Notes under the pieces: model-generated
Told to the model about the DNA's origin: nothing
The model's input: only the letters and a program-made list of their open reading frames with translations
Database searches by the model: none
Assembly: GCF_020010925.1 (NCBI RefSeq)
Contig: NZ_JAGJBZ010000002.1
Coordinates: 3,224,001 to 3,288,000 of the forward strand
Length of the DNA stretch: 64,000 nt
Source of the DNA: Streptomyces griseiscabiei
GTDB lineage: Bacteria > Actinomycetota > Actinomycetes > Streptomycetales > Streptomycetaceae
Direction of reading: 5' to 3'
Position numbers and translations under genes: made by a program
Shown here: in pieces, positions 17,340-25,389 of the stretch
Numbering within the stretch: the first letter of the stretch is position 1
Layout of the letters: each line of letters starts with the position of its first letter

Positions 17340-18185
17340 ATGACCGACACCACATCACTGCCCTGCGACCCGGGGACCGACGATCCGCTGCTGAGCTTCA
17401 CCGGGAGGACCCCCTACGACGACTACGTCCACGCGTCGGTGCTGTCCTCCCTGCAGCAGCCCCTGACCAACGACCCCAACGAGATGCCGTTCCTGGTCAC
17501 GACCCAGGTGATGGAGCTGTGGTTCACCCTGGTCGTCCACGAGTGGCGGGCCGCCCAGGACCACCTGGCCAAGGACGACCTCGAACGGGCCATGGACGCC
17601 CTGCGCCGCAGCATCAGCGCCCACCACGCCCTCAACGACTCCCTCGGCCCGATCGCCAGGATGACCCCGGCCCAGTTCAACGGGTTCCGGGAGGCGTTCG
17701 GCGCGGCCTCCGGCTTCCAGTCGGCGAAGTACCGGCAGCTGGAGTTCCTCCTCGGCGACAAGTCCCGCTCCCTGATGAACCCGCAGCGCGCCGACCCCGG
17801 CGCCTACGCCGAACTGGAGGACATGCTGAACCGGCCCTCCCTCTACGACGCGGCCCTCGGCTATCTGCACCGCCGTGGCCTGCCCGTTCCCGAGTCCGTC
17901 CTGCGGCGGGACGTCACCGTCGCGTACGAGGCCGATCCGGGCGTCGCCGAGGCCTGGCTGCGGATCTACTCCGGCCCGCAGAACGACCCGCTGATGGAGC
18001 TCGGCGAAGCACTGACCGACATCGCCGAACTGGTCCTGCGCTGGCGCGGCGACCATCTGCTGGCCACCCGGCGGGCGATGGGCTCCAAGGCCGGCAGCGG
18101 CGGATCCTCGGGCGTCGAATGGCTGGAGAAGCGCGCCGCCCGTCCCGTGTTCCCCGAGCTGTGGACGGCCCGCGGCCATGTCTAG
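17340..18185 (+). CDS. antN: tryptophan 2,3-dioxygenase (AntN)
   Basis: 281 residues, ATG 17340 with GAGGAG upstream. Seen: LLSFTGRTPYDDYVH at the N-terminus, the substrate-contact helix FLVTTQVMELWF, GFQSAKYRQLEFLLG and the haem-ligand His in WRGDHLLATRRAMG, plus the GSGGSSGVEWL loop. Haem enzyme that opens the indole ring of tryptophan to N-formylkynurenine. With the two following genes it supplies anthranilate for the antF/antG starter unit instead of catabolism. Confidence 0.93.
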   Translation: MTDTTSLPCDPGTDDPLLSFTGRTPYDDYVHASVLSSLQQPLTNDPNEMPFLVTTQVMELWFTLVVHEWRAAQDHLAKDDLERAMDALRRSISAHHALNDSLGPIARMTPAQFNGFREAFGAASGFQSAKYRQLEFLLGDKSRSLMNPQRADPGAYAELEDMLNRPSLYDAALGYLHRRGLPVPESVLRRDVTVAYEADPGVAEAWLRIYSGPQNDPLMELGEALTDIAELVLRWRGDHLLATRRAMGSKAGSGGSSGVEWLEKRAARPVFPELWTARGHV

Positions 18186-18984
18186 GACCATCTCCGAGGC
18201 CGCGGCGGAGGAGGAGCAGCGGGTGCTGAGCCTCAAGCCGGTGCTCGCGCCGTTCCACCACTCCTACGGCGACCACCCCAGCCAGGTCTACGACCTGTGG
18301 CCCGCCGACGACCCCGACGCCCCGCTGGTCATCCTGCTGCACGGCGGCTACTGGCGGTACAACCGGATGCATCTGACGCCCTTCGCCGCGTATCTCGCGG
18401 CGAACGGATTCACCACCGTGCTCCTGGAGTTCCGGCGCTCCGGCGGCGACGGCGGCTACCCGGGCACCTTCGACGACATCGCCCTCGCGCTGGCCACCGT
18501 CCCGGCCGGCCGCCCCTATGTCCTCGCCGGCCACTGCTCCGGCGGCCATCTCGCCCTGTGGGCGGCCGCGCGCGGGCTGCTGCCCGCCGACTCGCCGTGG
18601 CACACCGACGACCTGCCGACCTCCGTGCTCGCGCTGGCCCCCGTCACCGATCTCGCCGCGACGATCCGGGACAACCTCAGCAACGGCGCGGCCCTGGAAC
18701 TGCTGGGCGGCGCCGACCACGCCGAGGCCAGGATCCCGGTCACCGATCCGCTCACCCTGCTCCGGGAGAAGGGCGCGACCGGCGTGCCGACGGTCGTCCT
18801 GCACGGCGCCGCCGACGAGGAGGTGCCGCTGGAGCAGTTCGCCGACTACCTGGCGGCGCACCCCGAGGCCGAACCGGTCGTCCTGCCCGAGACCGGGCAC
18901 TACACCCTCATCGAACCCGGCGCGCCGGCCGCCCGCGCGGTCACCGATGTCATCGCCCGGCTGTCACGACACGGGAGGGGATGA
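18178..18984 (+). CDS. antO: alpha/beta hydrolase, probable kynurenine formamidase (AntO position)
   Basis: 268 residues, overlapping the dioxygenase gene by 8 bases. Seen: oxyanion motif LLHGGYWRYN, nucleophile Ser in AGHCSGGHLA, acid in HGAADEEVPLEQ and His in ETGHYTLIEP. The HGGYW plus GHSxGGH pattern is typical of arylformamidases, which cleave N-formylkynurenine to kynurenine and formate; the gene lies exactly between the genes for the enzymes before and after that step. In antimycin literature the gene at this position (AntO) has been linked to the formyl group of formamidosalicylate; a formyl-transfer role is therefore a second possibility that sequence alone cannot exclude. Confidence 0.8.
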   Translation: MSRTISEAAAEEEQRVLSLKPVLAPFHHSYGDHPSQVYDLWPADDPDAPLVILLHGGYWRYNRMHLTPFAAYLAANGFTTVLLEFRRSGGDGGYPGTFDDIALALATVPAGRPYVLAGHCSGGHLALWAAARGLLPADSPWHTDDLPTSVLALAPVTDLAATIRDNLSNGAALELLGGADHAEARIPVTDPLTLLREKGATGVPTVVLHGAADEEVPLEQFADYLAAHPEAEPVVLPETGHYTLIEPGAPAARAVTDVIARLSRHGRG

Positions 18985-18987
18985 CCG

Positions 18988-20259
18988 GTGACCGTCTCCG
19001 CCGACACCGCGCCCGCCCTCGACGAACTCCGGTCACGGGCGTCCGCCCTCGACACCGCCGACCCGCTGGCCGCCCACCGCGCACGCTTCACCCTGCCCGC
19101 CGGAACCGTCTACCTGGACGGCAACTCCCTCGGCGCCCTGCCGGCCGCGGTGCCCGAGGCGCTCGCGGACGCCGTCCACCGGCAGTGGGGCGAGGACCTG
19201 ATCGGGTCCTGGAACGAGCACCGGTGGTGGCAGGCACCGCAACGGGTGGGGGACACGATCGGCCGGCTCATCGGGGCCGCGCCCGGGCAGACCCTCGCGG
19301 GCGACTCCACGAGCGTGCAGCTCTTCAACGCGCTTGCGGGGGCGGCCCGTTCGCGTCCCGGACGGCGTCTGCTGCTCACCGACCCCGGGCACTTCCCCAC
19401 CGACCAGTACATCGCCGACTCCGTGGCCCGGCTGCTCGGCCTGGAGGTCCACCGGATCGCCGTCGACGGCCTGCCCCGGTTCCTCGCCGAACGGGGAGCC
19501 GAGGTGGCGGTGGCCGGCTACTCCCCGGTCGACTACCGCACCGGCGAACTCCACGACATCCCCGCGGTCACCCGCGCCGTCCAGTGGGGCGGGGCACTGA
19601 TGCTGTGGGACCTGTGCCACGCGGCCGGAGCGCTGCCCCTCCGGCTGGACGAGTGGGGCGTCGACCTGGCCGTGGGCTGCGGTTACAAGTTCCTGTCCGG
19701 CGGGCCGGGCGCCCCGGCCTTCGTCTACCTCGCCCGCCGCCACCAGGCCGCCTTCGACCAGCCGCTCACCGGCTGGAACGGACACGCGGACCCCTTCGCG
19801 CTGAGCGGCGACTACACCCCCGCCCAGGGCGTGGAGCGGGCCCGGATCGGCACACCGCCGATGCTCTCCCTGCTCGCCCTGGAGGCGGCCCTCACCGCCT
19901 TCGACGGGGTCGCCATGGAGCAGATCCGGGCCAAGAGCCTGTCGCTGACCGGGTTCTTCACGGAGTGCGCCGACACCCTGCTGGACGGCCTGGGCTTCAC
20001 CGTCGTCACCCCGCGCGCACCGCACCGGCGGGGCAGCCAGGTGGCCCTGCGGCACCCGGACGCGTATCCGCTGGTGCGCGCGCTCGCCGCCCGCGGTGTC
20101 ATCGGCGACATGCGGGCCCCGGACCTGCTGCGGTTCGGCGTCAACGCCCTCTACGTCTCCCACGACGACATGCTGGCGGCCGTACGGCACCTGCGGGAGG
20201 CCGTGCTCCACGAGGAGCACCTGGACCCGCGCCTCCGGCGGCGGGCGGCGGTCACCTGA
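18988..20259 (+). CDS. antP: kynureninase (AntP)
   Basis: 423 residues from GTG 18988. PLP-dependent fold-type I enzyme: YLDGNSLGALP near the N-terminus, DSTSVQLFNAL, the cofactor-contact segment LMLWDLCHAAGALPL, the PLP-binding Lys in GCGYKFLSGGPGAP and RIGTPPMLSLLALE. It cleaves kynurenine to anthranilate and alanine. It completes tryptophan to N-formylkynurenine to kynurenine to anthranilate. Its last codons lie in a 14-bp tandem repeat array and it is convergent with the sigma factor gene. Confidence 0.92.
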   Translation: MTVSADTAPALDELRSRASALDTADPLAAHRARFTLPAGTVYLDGNSLGALPAAVPEALADAVHRQWGEDLIGSWNEHRWWQAPQRVGDTIGRLIGAAPGQTLAGDSTSVQLFNALAGAARSRPGRRLLLTDPGHFPTDQYIADSVARLLGLEVHRIAVDGLPRFLAERGAEVAVAGYSPVDYRTGELHDIPAVTRAVQWGGALMLWDLCHAAGALPLRLDEWGVDLAVGCGYKFLSGGPGAPAFVYLARRHQAAFDQPLTGWNGHADPFALSGDYTPAQGVERARIGTPPMLSLLALEAALTAFDGVAMEQIRAKSLSLTGFFTECADTLLDGLGFTVVTPRAPHRRGSQVALRHPDAYPLVRALAARGVIGDMRAPDLLRFGVNALYVSHDDMLAAVRHLREAVLHEEHLDPRLRRRAAVT

Positions 20260-20302
20260 CGGCGGTCACCTGACGGCGGTCGCCCGACGGCGGTCGCCCG
20301 AC
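20247..20302. repeat. four tandem 14-bp repeats spanning the antP stop codon
   Basis: Units 1 and 2 read GGCGGTCACCTGAC and units 3 and 4 read GGCGGTCGCCCGAC. Unit 1 contains the antP stop codon. The two sub-types suggest a duplication of a dimer or a point-mutated half. The array ends directly in the terminator hairpin. Possibly a recent slippage expansion of the 3' end. Confidence 0.75.
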
Positions 20303-20316
20303 GGGCCCGGCCCGTC
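20300..20316. terminator. short GC hairpin between antP and antA
   Basis: GACGGGCC-C-GGCCCGTC is a near-perfect palindrome overlapping the stop codon of the leftward sigma factor gene. It can fold as a 6-bp stem with a 5-base loop and sits where a bidirectional terminator is expected. Confidence 0.5.
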
Positions 20317-20902
20317 AGGCGGACTGCTGGTGCCAGGCGTCGTGGAAGTTGCGCCGGGCGCGGTACAGCCGGGAGCGGATCGTCCCGAGCGGCAGGGCGA
20401 GCGCGGTGGCCATCTCCCGCTCGTCCAGGCCGTAGACCACGCGGAGGGTGAGGACCTCGCGATGGTGGTCCGGCAGCCGGTCCAGGACGTCACTGATGTG
20501 CACGGCGGCCATGGGATTGGTGTCCTGCACCAGGTCGGGCAGATCCTCGGCCGCGAAGTCCCCGAGCCGCCGGTGGGTGCGCACGGCCTCCCGGACCGTG
20601 ACGGCGCGGACCCAGGCGTAGAAGGCGTTGGGCTCCCGCAGTCCGCGGACGCCGCGGTAGATCGCGAGCATGGCCTCCTGCGCGGCGTCCAGGCCGTGGT
20701 GCCGGGTGACGCGCTGCGACAGCCGTACGACCAGCGGGGCGACGTGCTGCAACAGGTCGTTCATCGCCTGCCGGTCACCGGCCTGGGCGCGCGGCAACAG
20801 GACGCTCACCTCGGGGACCTGACGGTCGTGGAGGGCGATGACGTCGGCGCCGCGGGGCTCGGCGCCGGTCTCGGACGGACGGGACACAAGGGTGCTGGAC
20901 AC
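20315..20902 (-). CDS. antA: ECF-type RNA polymerase sigma factor (AntA-like)
   Basis: 195 residues from GTG 20902 (GGGAG upstream). Seen: region 2 (RHHGLDAAQEAMLAIYRGV, FYAWVRAVTVREA) and region 4 with the helix-turn-helix (LPDHHREVLTLRVVYGLDE, LPLGTIRSRLYRARRNF). No anti-sigma factor gene is adjacent. In antimycin clusters the orphan sigma factor AntA drives the genes for formamidosalicylate formation (antGF and antH-P); convergence with that operon here fits the same role. The protein ends in Gln-Gln-Ser-Ala. Characterised AntA proteins are reported to end in Ala-Ala, a ClpXP-type degradation signal, so the difference may change its turnover. Confidence 0.86.
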   Translation of the reverse strand: MSSTLVSRPSETGAEPRGADVIALHDRQVPEVSVLLPRAQAGDRQAMNDLLQHVAPLVVRLSQRVTRHHGLDAAQEAMLAIYRGVRGLREPNAFYAWVRAVTVREAVRTHRRLGDFAAEDLPDLVQDTNPMAAVHISDVLDRLPDHHREVLTLRVVYGLDEREMATALALPLGTIRSRLYRARRNFHDAWHQQSA

Positions 20903-21145
20903 GGGGCTCCCACGAGTACGGCGGGCGGTCGGGGGCCGGCTTGCTCGGCTGCGGCGAGCCTGTCCAGCCGGCCTGGAATCTGCCTGGAGCCCGGGCGGAA
21001 CGGCCCCGGGGCGGGCGGTCCAGCGGAGTTCGAGGGGCGTTCCAGACCGCCGGTGGAGGGTGGGTGCGAAGCGTTCGCGCCCGGCCGGATCACGCGGGTC
21101 GAGGCCGTGGGAAAGAAGCTGTTCCTAGTGGCATCGGAGGAATCC
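20903..21145. promoter_or_regulatory. divergent promoter region antA / antE with SARP-type box
   Basis: 243 bases between the sigma factor gene and the CCR gene. At 20972-21000 three heptamers stand in 11-bp register: CCTGGAA-TCTG-CCTGGAG-CCCG-GGCGGAA. Heptameric direct repeats separated by 4 bp are the known binding format of SARP activators, and a SARP gene lies 4 kb away. The first two heptamers differ at one base. The array is about 145 bases upstream of the CCR start codon. Confidence 0.6.
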
Positions 21146-22504
21146 ATGTTGTCCCTGACCGAGGCGGTAGTGGCCGGGGCGGACCCGGACGAACTGCGAC
21201 GGCGGAGCGTTCCCGACACCTACCTCGCCGCCCACCTGCGCAAGGAGGACGTCGGCATCTTCACGGGTGTCGAGGACAAGGACGTCCGGAAGTCGCTCCA
21301 CGTGGGCATGGTTCCGATGCCGGAACTCGCCCCGGACGAGGTGCTGGTGGCGGTGATGGCCAGTTCCGTCAACTACAACAGCGTCTGGTCGGCCATGTTC
21401 GAGCCGCTGCCGACCTTCACCTTCCTGGAGCGCTACGGCAGGGAGGGCGGCCACGCCGCCCGGCACGACCTGCCCCATCACGTCATCGGGTCCGACGCCT
21501 CCGGCGTCGTCGTCCGCGTGGGCGCCGGCACCCGCAGATGGCAGGTGGGCGACCACGTCGTCGTCAGCCCCTTGCAGGTCGACGACCAGGAGCCGATGAC
21601 CCACGCCGACGGAGTGCTCGGCGGCGGACAGCGGGCCTGGGGCTTCGAGACCAACTTCGGCGGACTGGCGCACTACACGGTCGTCCGGGCGAGCCAGCTG
21701 CTGCCCAAGCCGGCCCATCTGACATGGGAGGAGGCCGCCGTCAACCTGCTGACCGCAGGGACCGCCTACCGCATGCTGATCAGCGAGCGGGGGGCCCGGA
21801 TCAAGCTCGGTGACGTCGTCCTGATCTGGGGAGCGGCCGGCGGCCTCGGCGCCTACGCCGTCCAACTGGTCAAGAACGCGGGTGGCATCCCGGTCGGCGT
21901 CGTCGGCTCGGAGGAGAAGGCCGAACTGGTGCGGGCCCTCGGCTGCGACGTGGTCGTCAACCGCGCCGAGATCGGCATGGGCGACGGCACCGCCGCCGAG
22001 GACCAGATCGCCCTCGGCAAACGGCTGGGCCGGATCATCCGCAGGGAGACCGGCGAGGACCCGCACGTGGCCTTCGACTTCGTCGGCAGGGCGACCTTCG
22101 GGATCTCGGTGTTCGTGGTCCGTCGCGGGGGCACGGTCGTCACCTGCGGATCGAGCACCGGCTACCAGCACCAGTACGACAACCGCTATCTGTGGATGAA
22201 CCTGAAGCGCATCGTCGGCAGCCACGCCGCGAACCTCCAGGAAATGGCGGAGTGCAACCGGCTGTTCGGCCTCGGGAAACTGGTTCCGGTGCTGTCCGAC
22301 GTCTTTCCCCTCGAAGAGGCCGGTGAGGCGGTGCGCCTGGTGCAGCGGAACCGGCACGTCGGCAAGGTCGGGGTGCTCTGCCTGGCCCCGCACGGGGGAC
22401 TGGGTGTCACCGATCCCGAACTGCGGGCGCGCATCGGGGAGAAGCGGCTCAACCCGCTGCGGAAACCCGCCCTGAGCACCGCCCGGAATTCAGGCCCCGA
22501 GTGA
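21146..22504 (+). CDS. antE: crotonyl-CoA carboxylase/reductase (CCR, AntE-like)
   Basis: 452 residues from ATG 21146, which has GGAGG five bases upstream; a GTG 18 bases earlier lacks a site. Normal CCR length. Seen: VLVAVMASSVNYNSVWSAMF, FGGLAHYTVVRASQLLPKP, the NADPH motif IWGAAGGLGAYAVQL and DFVGRATFGISVFVVRRGG. The enzyme reductively carboxylates a 2-enoyl-CoA with NADPH and CO2 to an alkylmalonyl-CoA extender (ethyl, butyl, hexyl). The following KASIII and 3-hydroxyacyl-CoA dehydrogenase genes suggest chain building before carboxylation. The KS-AT-ACP-TE protein encoded at 29855-33811 is the likely consumer. Confidence 0.92.
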   Translation: MLSLTEAVVAGADPDELRRRSVPDTYLAAHLRKEDVGIFTGVEDKDVRKSLHVGMVPMPELAPDEVLVAVMASSVNYNSVWSAMFEPLPTFTFLERYGREGGHAARHDLPHHVIGSDASGVVVRVGAGTRRWQVGDHVVVSPLQVDDQEPMTHADGVLGGGQRAWGFETNFGGLAHYTVVRASQLLPKPAHLTWEEAAVNLLTAGTAYRMLISERGARIKLGDVVLIWGAAGGLGAYAVQLVKNAGGIPVGVVGSEEKAELVRALGCDVVVNRAEIGMGDGTAAEDQIALGKRLGRIIRRETGEDPHVAFDFVGRATFGISVFVVRRGGTVVTCGSSTGYQHQYDNRYLWMNLKRIVGSHAANLQEMAECNRLFGLGKLVPVLSDVFPLEEAGEAVRLVQRNRHVGKVGVLCLAPHGGLGVTDPELRARIGEKRLNPLRKPALSTARNSGPE

Positions 22505-22566
22505 CGCCCCGACCGACCCGGAACCGGAGTGGATCCGGAATCCCGCCCGAAGGAGCGACCGCCGCC

Positions 22567-23565
22567 ATGACGCCCCCGTCCATAGGAATCCTGAGCACCG
22601 GATCGTATGTACCGAAGCAGGAGGTGAGCAACGAGGAGATCGCCGAACGCGTCGGTGTGGAGACCGAATGGATCGAACGCAAGACCGGGATCAGGAGCCG
22701 CCGTTACGCGGCCCCCGACGAGGCGACGTCCGATCTGGCCGCCCGAGCCGCCGCCGAGGCGCTGGAACGCGCCGGTGTGGCCGCCGAGGACGTGGACCAT
22801 CTGATCGTCTCCACCTCGACCGGTGACTCGCCGCAGCCCCCCACCGCCTTCCTGGTCCAGGACCTGCTCGGCGCCACACGTGCCGCCTGCTTCGACATCA
22901 ACGTCGTGTGCAGCGGCTTCGTCCACGCCCTCGCGCTCGCCCGCGCCCTGGTCGCCCAGGAACCGGACAGCCTCGTCCTCGTCGTCGCCGCCGACCTGTA
23001 CTCGCGCTGCCTGGACTTCTCCGACCGCCGTACGGCCGTACTGCTCGGCGACGGCGCCGGGGCCGCGCTCGTCGGCCGGACCGGGGACGGCTCCGGGTTC
23101 GTCGACTTCGAACTCGTCGGCCGCGGCGACGCCCGACGGCTCATCCGGGTCGACGCGGGCGGCAGCCGCCTCCCGGCGTCCCCCGAGACCCTCGCCCGCG
23201 GTGACCACTTCTTCCGCATGGACGGCCGGGGCGTACGGGACTTCGTCATGGAGAACTTCCCGCCCTTCGCCCTGCGCCTCGCCGAGCGCACGGGCATCCC
23301 GCTCGGCGAGGTACGGCACTTCGTCCCGCACCAGCCCAACGGCGTCCTGCTCTCCCAACTCGTCGAGGTGAGCGGCCTGTCCCACGCGCACACCCACCGC
23401 ACCCTGGAGCGCTACGGGAACACCGGCAGCGCCTCGGTCGCGCTCACCCTGGACGACGCCGCCCGGGCGGGACATCTGCGCCCGGGCGACCTGGTCCTGC
23501 TCGGCAGCTTCGGCGGGGGCATGTCGATGGCCGCCTCCTATCTGCGCTGGGGGGCCGCCGCATGA
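22567..23565 (+). CDS. 3-oxoacyl synthase III (KASIII), second active copy
   Basis: 332 residues from ATG 22567 (GAAGGAG 11 bases upstream); an in-frame GTG overlapping the CCR stop at 22501 is a poorer start. It aligns without gaps with the KASIII at 8450 and has the same length, with Cys115 in NVVCSGF, His in VPHQPN and Asn in GNTGSAS. It lies between CCR and 3-hydroxyacyl-CoA dehydrogenase genes and overlaps the latter by 4 bases. Inferred role: condensing an acyl-CoA with malonyl units to give the 3-oxoacyl precursor of an alkylmalonyl-CoA, as proposed for hexylmalonyl-CoA pathways in cinabaramide-type clusters. Confidence 0.88.
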   Translation: MTPPSIGILSTGSYVPKQEVSNEEIAERVGVETEWIERKTGIRSRRYAAPDEATSDLAARAAAEALERAGVAAEDVDHLIVSTSTGDSPQPPTAFLVQDLLGATRAACFDINVVCSGFVHALALARALVAQEPDSLVLVVAADLYSRCLDFSDRRTAVLLGDGAGAALVGRTGDGSGFVDFELVGRGDARRLIRVDAGGSRLPASPETLARGDHFFRMDGRGVRDFVMENFPPFALRLAERTGIPLGEVRHFVPHQPNGVLLSQLVEVSGLSHAHTHRTLERYGNTGSASVALTLDDAARAGHLRPGDLVLLGSFGGGMSMAASYLRWGAAA

Positions 23566-24452
23566 CGCCGCCGGAGACCCACGGGGACGAGCCCGGCCGG
23601 GTGGGGCGGGTCGGAGTCGTCGGCTGCGGACTGATGGGCTCGGGCATCGCCGAACTCTCGGCGCTGGCCGGATACGACGTACGGGTGGCGGTCTCCTCAC
23701 CGGACTCGCTCACGGCCGGCCGCGGCCGGGTCCTCGCCTCCCTCGACCGCGCGGTGCGCGCGGAACGGATCGGGGCGGCCGACCGGGACGCCGCGCTGGA
23801 CCGGACCTCCTTCACCACCGACGTGTTCGATCTGGCGGACCGCCAGCTGGTGATCGAGAGCATCGCCGAGGACAAGGCCGCCAAGATCGAGCTGTTCACC
23901 CTGCTCGACAAGGCGCTGGAGGACCCCGGGGCGATCCTGGCCTCCAACACCTCCTCCCTGTCCGTCACCGCGATGGCCGGCGCCACCGGCAGGCCCGGCC
24001 AGGTCCTGGGCCTGCACTTCTTCAGCCCGACACAGCTCATCCCGCTCGTCGAGGTGATCCCCGCCCTGCACACGTCCGAGTCGGCGCTGACCCGGGCCGA
24101 GGAGTTCGTGACCGCGGGCCTCGGCAAACAGGCCATCCGGTCGGCGGACCGCACCGGTTTCGTGGTGAACTCGCTGCTGGTGCCGTACCTGTTGAGCGCC
24201 ATGCGGATGGTCGAGTCGGGCTTCGCCACCGCCGAGACCGTGGACCGCGGTATGACGCTGGGCTGCTCCCACCCCGTGGGACCGCTCAAGCTCGCCGACC
24301 TGATCGGCCTGGACGTCCTGCACGCGGTGGCCGAGGCCCTCTACGCCGAGTACAAGGAGACGCTCTACGCCCCGCCGCCGCTGCTGACGCGCATGGTCGA
24401 GGGCGGGCTGCTGGGCAGGAAGACGGGGCGGGGGTTCTACCGCCACGGATGA
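23562..24452 (+). CDS. 3-hydroxyacyl-CoA (3-hydroxybutyryl-CoA) dehydrogenase
   Basis: 296 residues, ATG 23562 overlapping the KASIII stop. Seen: NAD(P)-binding motif VGVVGCGLMGSGIAELSA, catalytic-region SNTSSLSVTAMA, the family signature LGLHFFSPTQLIPLVEV with the catalytic His, and the C-terminal CSHPVGPLKLADLIGLD. It reduces 3-oxoacyl-CoA to 3-hydroxyacyl-CoA. A dehydratase is needed between this product and the CCR substrate, and none is encoded in the window, so a crotonase from primary metabolism must serve. Confidence 0.9.
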   Translation: MTPPETHGDEPGRVGRVGVVGCGLMGSGIAELSALAGYDVRVAVSSPDSLTAGRGRVLASLDRAVRAERIGAADRDAALDRTSFTTDVFDLADRQLVIESIAEDKAAKIELFTLLDKALEDPGAILASNTSSLSVTAMAGATGRPGQVLGLHFFSPTQLIPLVEVIPALHTSESALTRAEEFVTAGLGKQAIRSADRTGFVVNSLLVPYLLSAMRMVESGFATAETVDRGMTLGCSHPVGPLKLADLIGLDVLHAVAEALYAEYKETLYAPPPLLTRMVEGGLLGRKTGRGFYRHG

Positions 24453-24536
24453 CCCGGGCCCACCGACGAGCGACACCGACCACCGACCACCGGCGGGGCA
24501 CGTGCCCCCTGCGTGCCGCCGGAAGGGAGACGATCC

Positions 24537-25364
24537 ATGACGCGGGTCTCCTCCGCCGAGACCTGGCTCACCCTTTACTGCCTGCCGCACGCCGGTGGCG
24601 GCGCGCGGGCGTACGGCCGCCTCCAGGCCGTGGTGCCCCGCGGGGTACGGGCGGTCCCGCTGGAACTGCCCGGCCACGGCAGACGCCTGCGGGAGCGCCC
24701 GCTGCGGGACATCGACGAGGTCGTGACCGAGGTGATCCGTCTGATGGGGGACGACCGGGAGAGCCAAGGGGAGCGGGAGGACCGGGACGGCCGAGCGGAC
24801 TCCCGCGCCGGCCGGCGCTTCGCCCTGTTCGGCCACAGTTTCGGCGCGCTCGTCGGCTACGAGACCGCGTGGCGGCTGCGGGGGTCGGGCACCTCGCCCG
24901 AACTGCTCCTCGTCTCCGCGCGCAACAGCCCGGCGTGGCCGCTGTCCCACGAACCGCTCCACCGGCTGCCGGACGCGTCGTTCACGTCCGGGCTGGGCCG
25001 GATGGGCGGCATCCCGCAGGCCCTGCTCGCGGAGCCGGCGGTGATGCATGTGTACCTGCCGTCGATCCGTGCCGACCTGCGGATGGTCGAGACCTACGCG
25101 CACACGCACACCGAGCCCCTGGAGGTGCCGGTCGCCGCCTTCGCGGGACTCCAGGACCGGCTGACCGACCCGGAGGGCATGCGGGCCTGGGCCGAGCGGA
25201 CCTCAGGGGGCTTCGACCTGACGTCGCTGAGCGGGGGTCACTTCTTCCTGGGCGAACCGGAGTTCCACAGAGCGCTGTCGGCCCGGCTCGACCGGCTCGA
25301 CCGGCTCGGCCCACCGGAACGCCGGCCGGACGGACAACCCGTGGAACCCGGCCGGCGCAGGTGA
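24537..25364 (+). CDS. type II thioesterase (editing)
   Basis: 275 residues from ATG 24537 (GGAAGGGAG upstream). Seen: LTLYCLPHAGGGARAYGRL near the start, nucleophile Ser in LFGHSFGALVGYE, Asp in GLQDRLTD and His in LSGGHFFLGE. Discrete alpha/beta thioesterases of this kind remove stalled acyl groups from PKS/NRPS carrier proteins. It is one of two such genes in the window (the other at 43229). A charged insert (ESQGEREDRDGRADSRAG) between the lid and the nucleophile strand is unusual. Last gene of the CCR operon, convergent with the SARP gene. Confidence 0.85.
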   Translation: MTRVSSAETWLTLYCLPHAGGGARAYGRLQAVVPRGVRAVPLELPGHGRRLRERPLRDIDEVVTEVIRLMGDDRESQGEREDRDGRADSRAGRRFALFGHSFGALVGYETAWRLRGSGTSPELLLVSARNSPAWPLSHEPLHRLPDASFTSGLGRMGGIPQALLAEPAVMHVYLPSIRADLRMVETYAHTHTEPLEVPVAAFAGLQDRLTDPEGMRAWAERTSGGFDLTSLSGGHFFLGEPEFHRALSARLDRLDRLGPPERRPDGQPVEPGRRR

Positions 25365-25389
25365 CCGCCGTGGGCGGGGCCGTGCGACC

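Noticed and set aside
20247..20302. CRISPR-like array
   Set aside because: The 14-bp units are contiguous without spacers and partly coding; simple tandem repeats.
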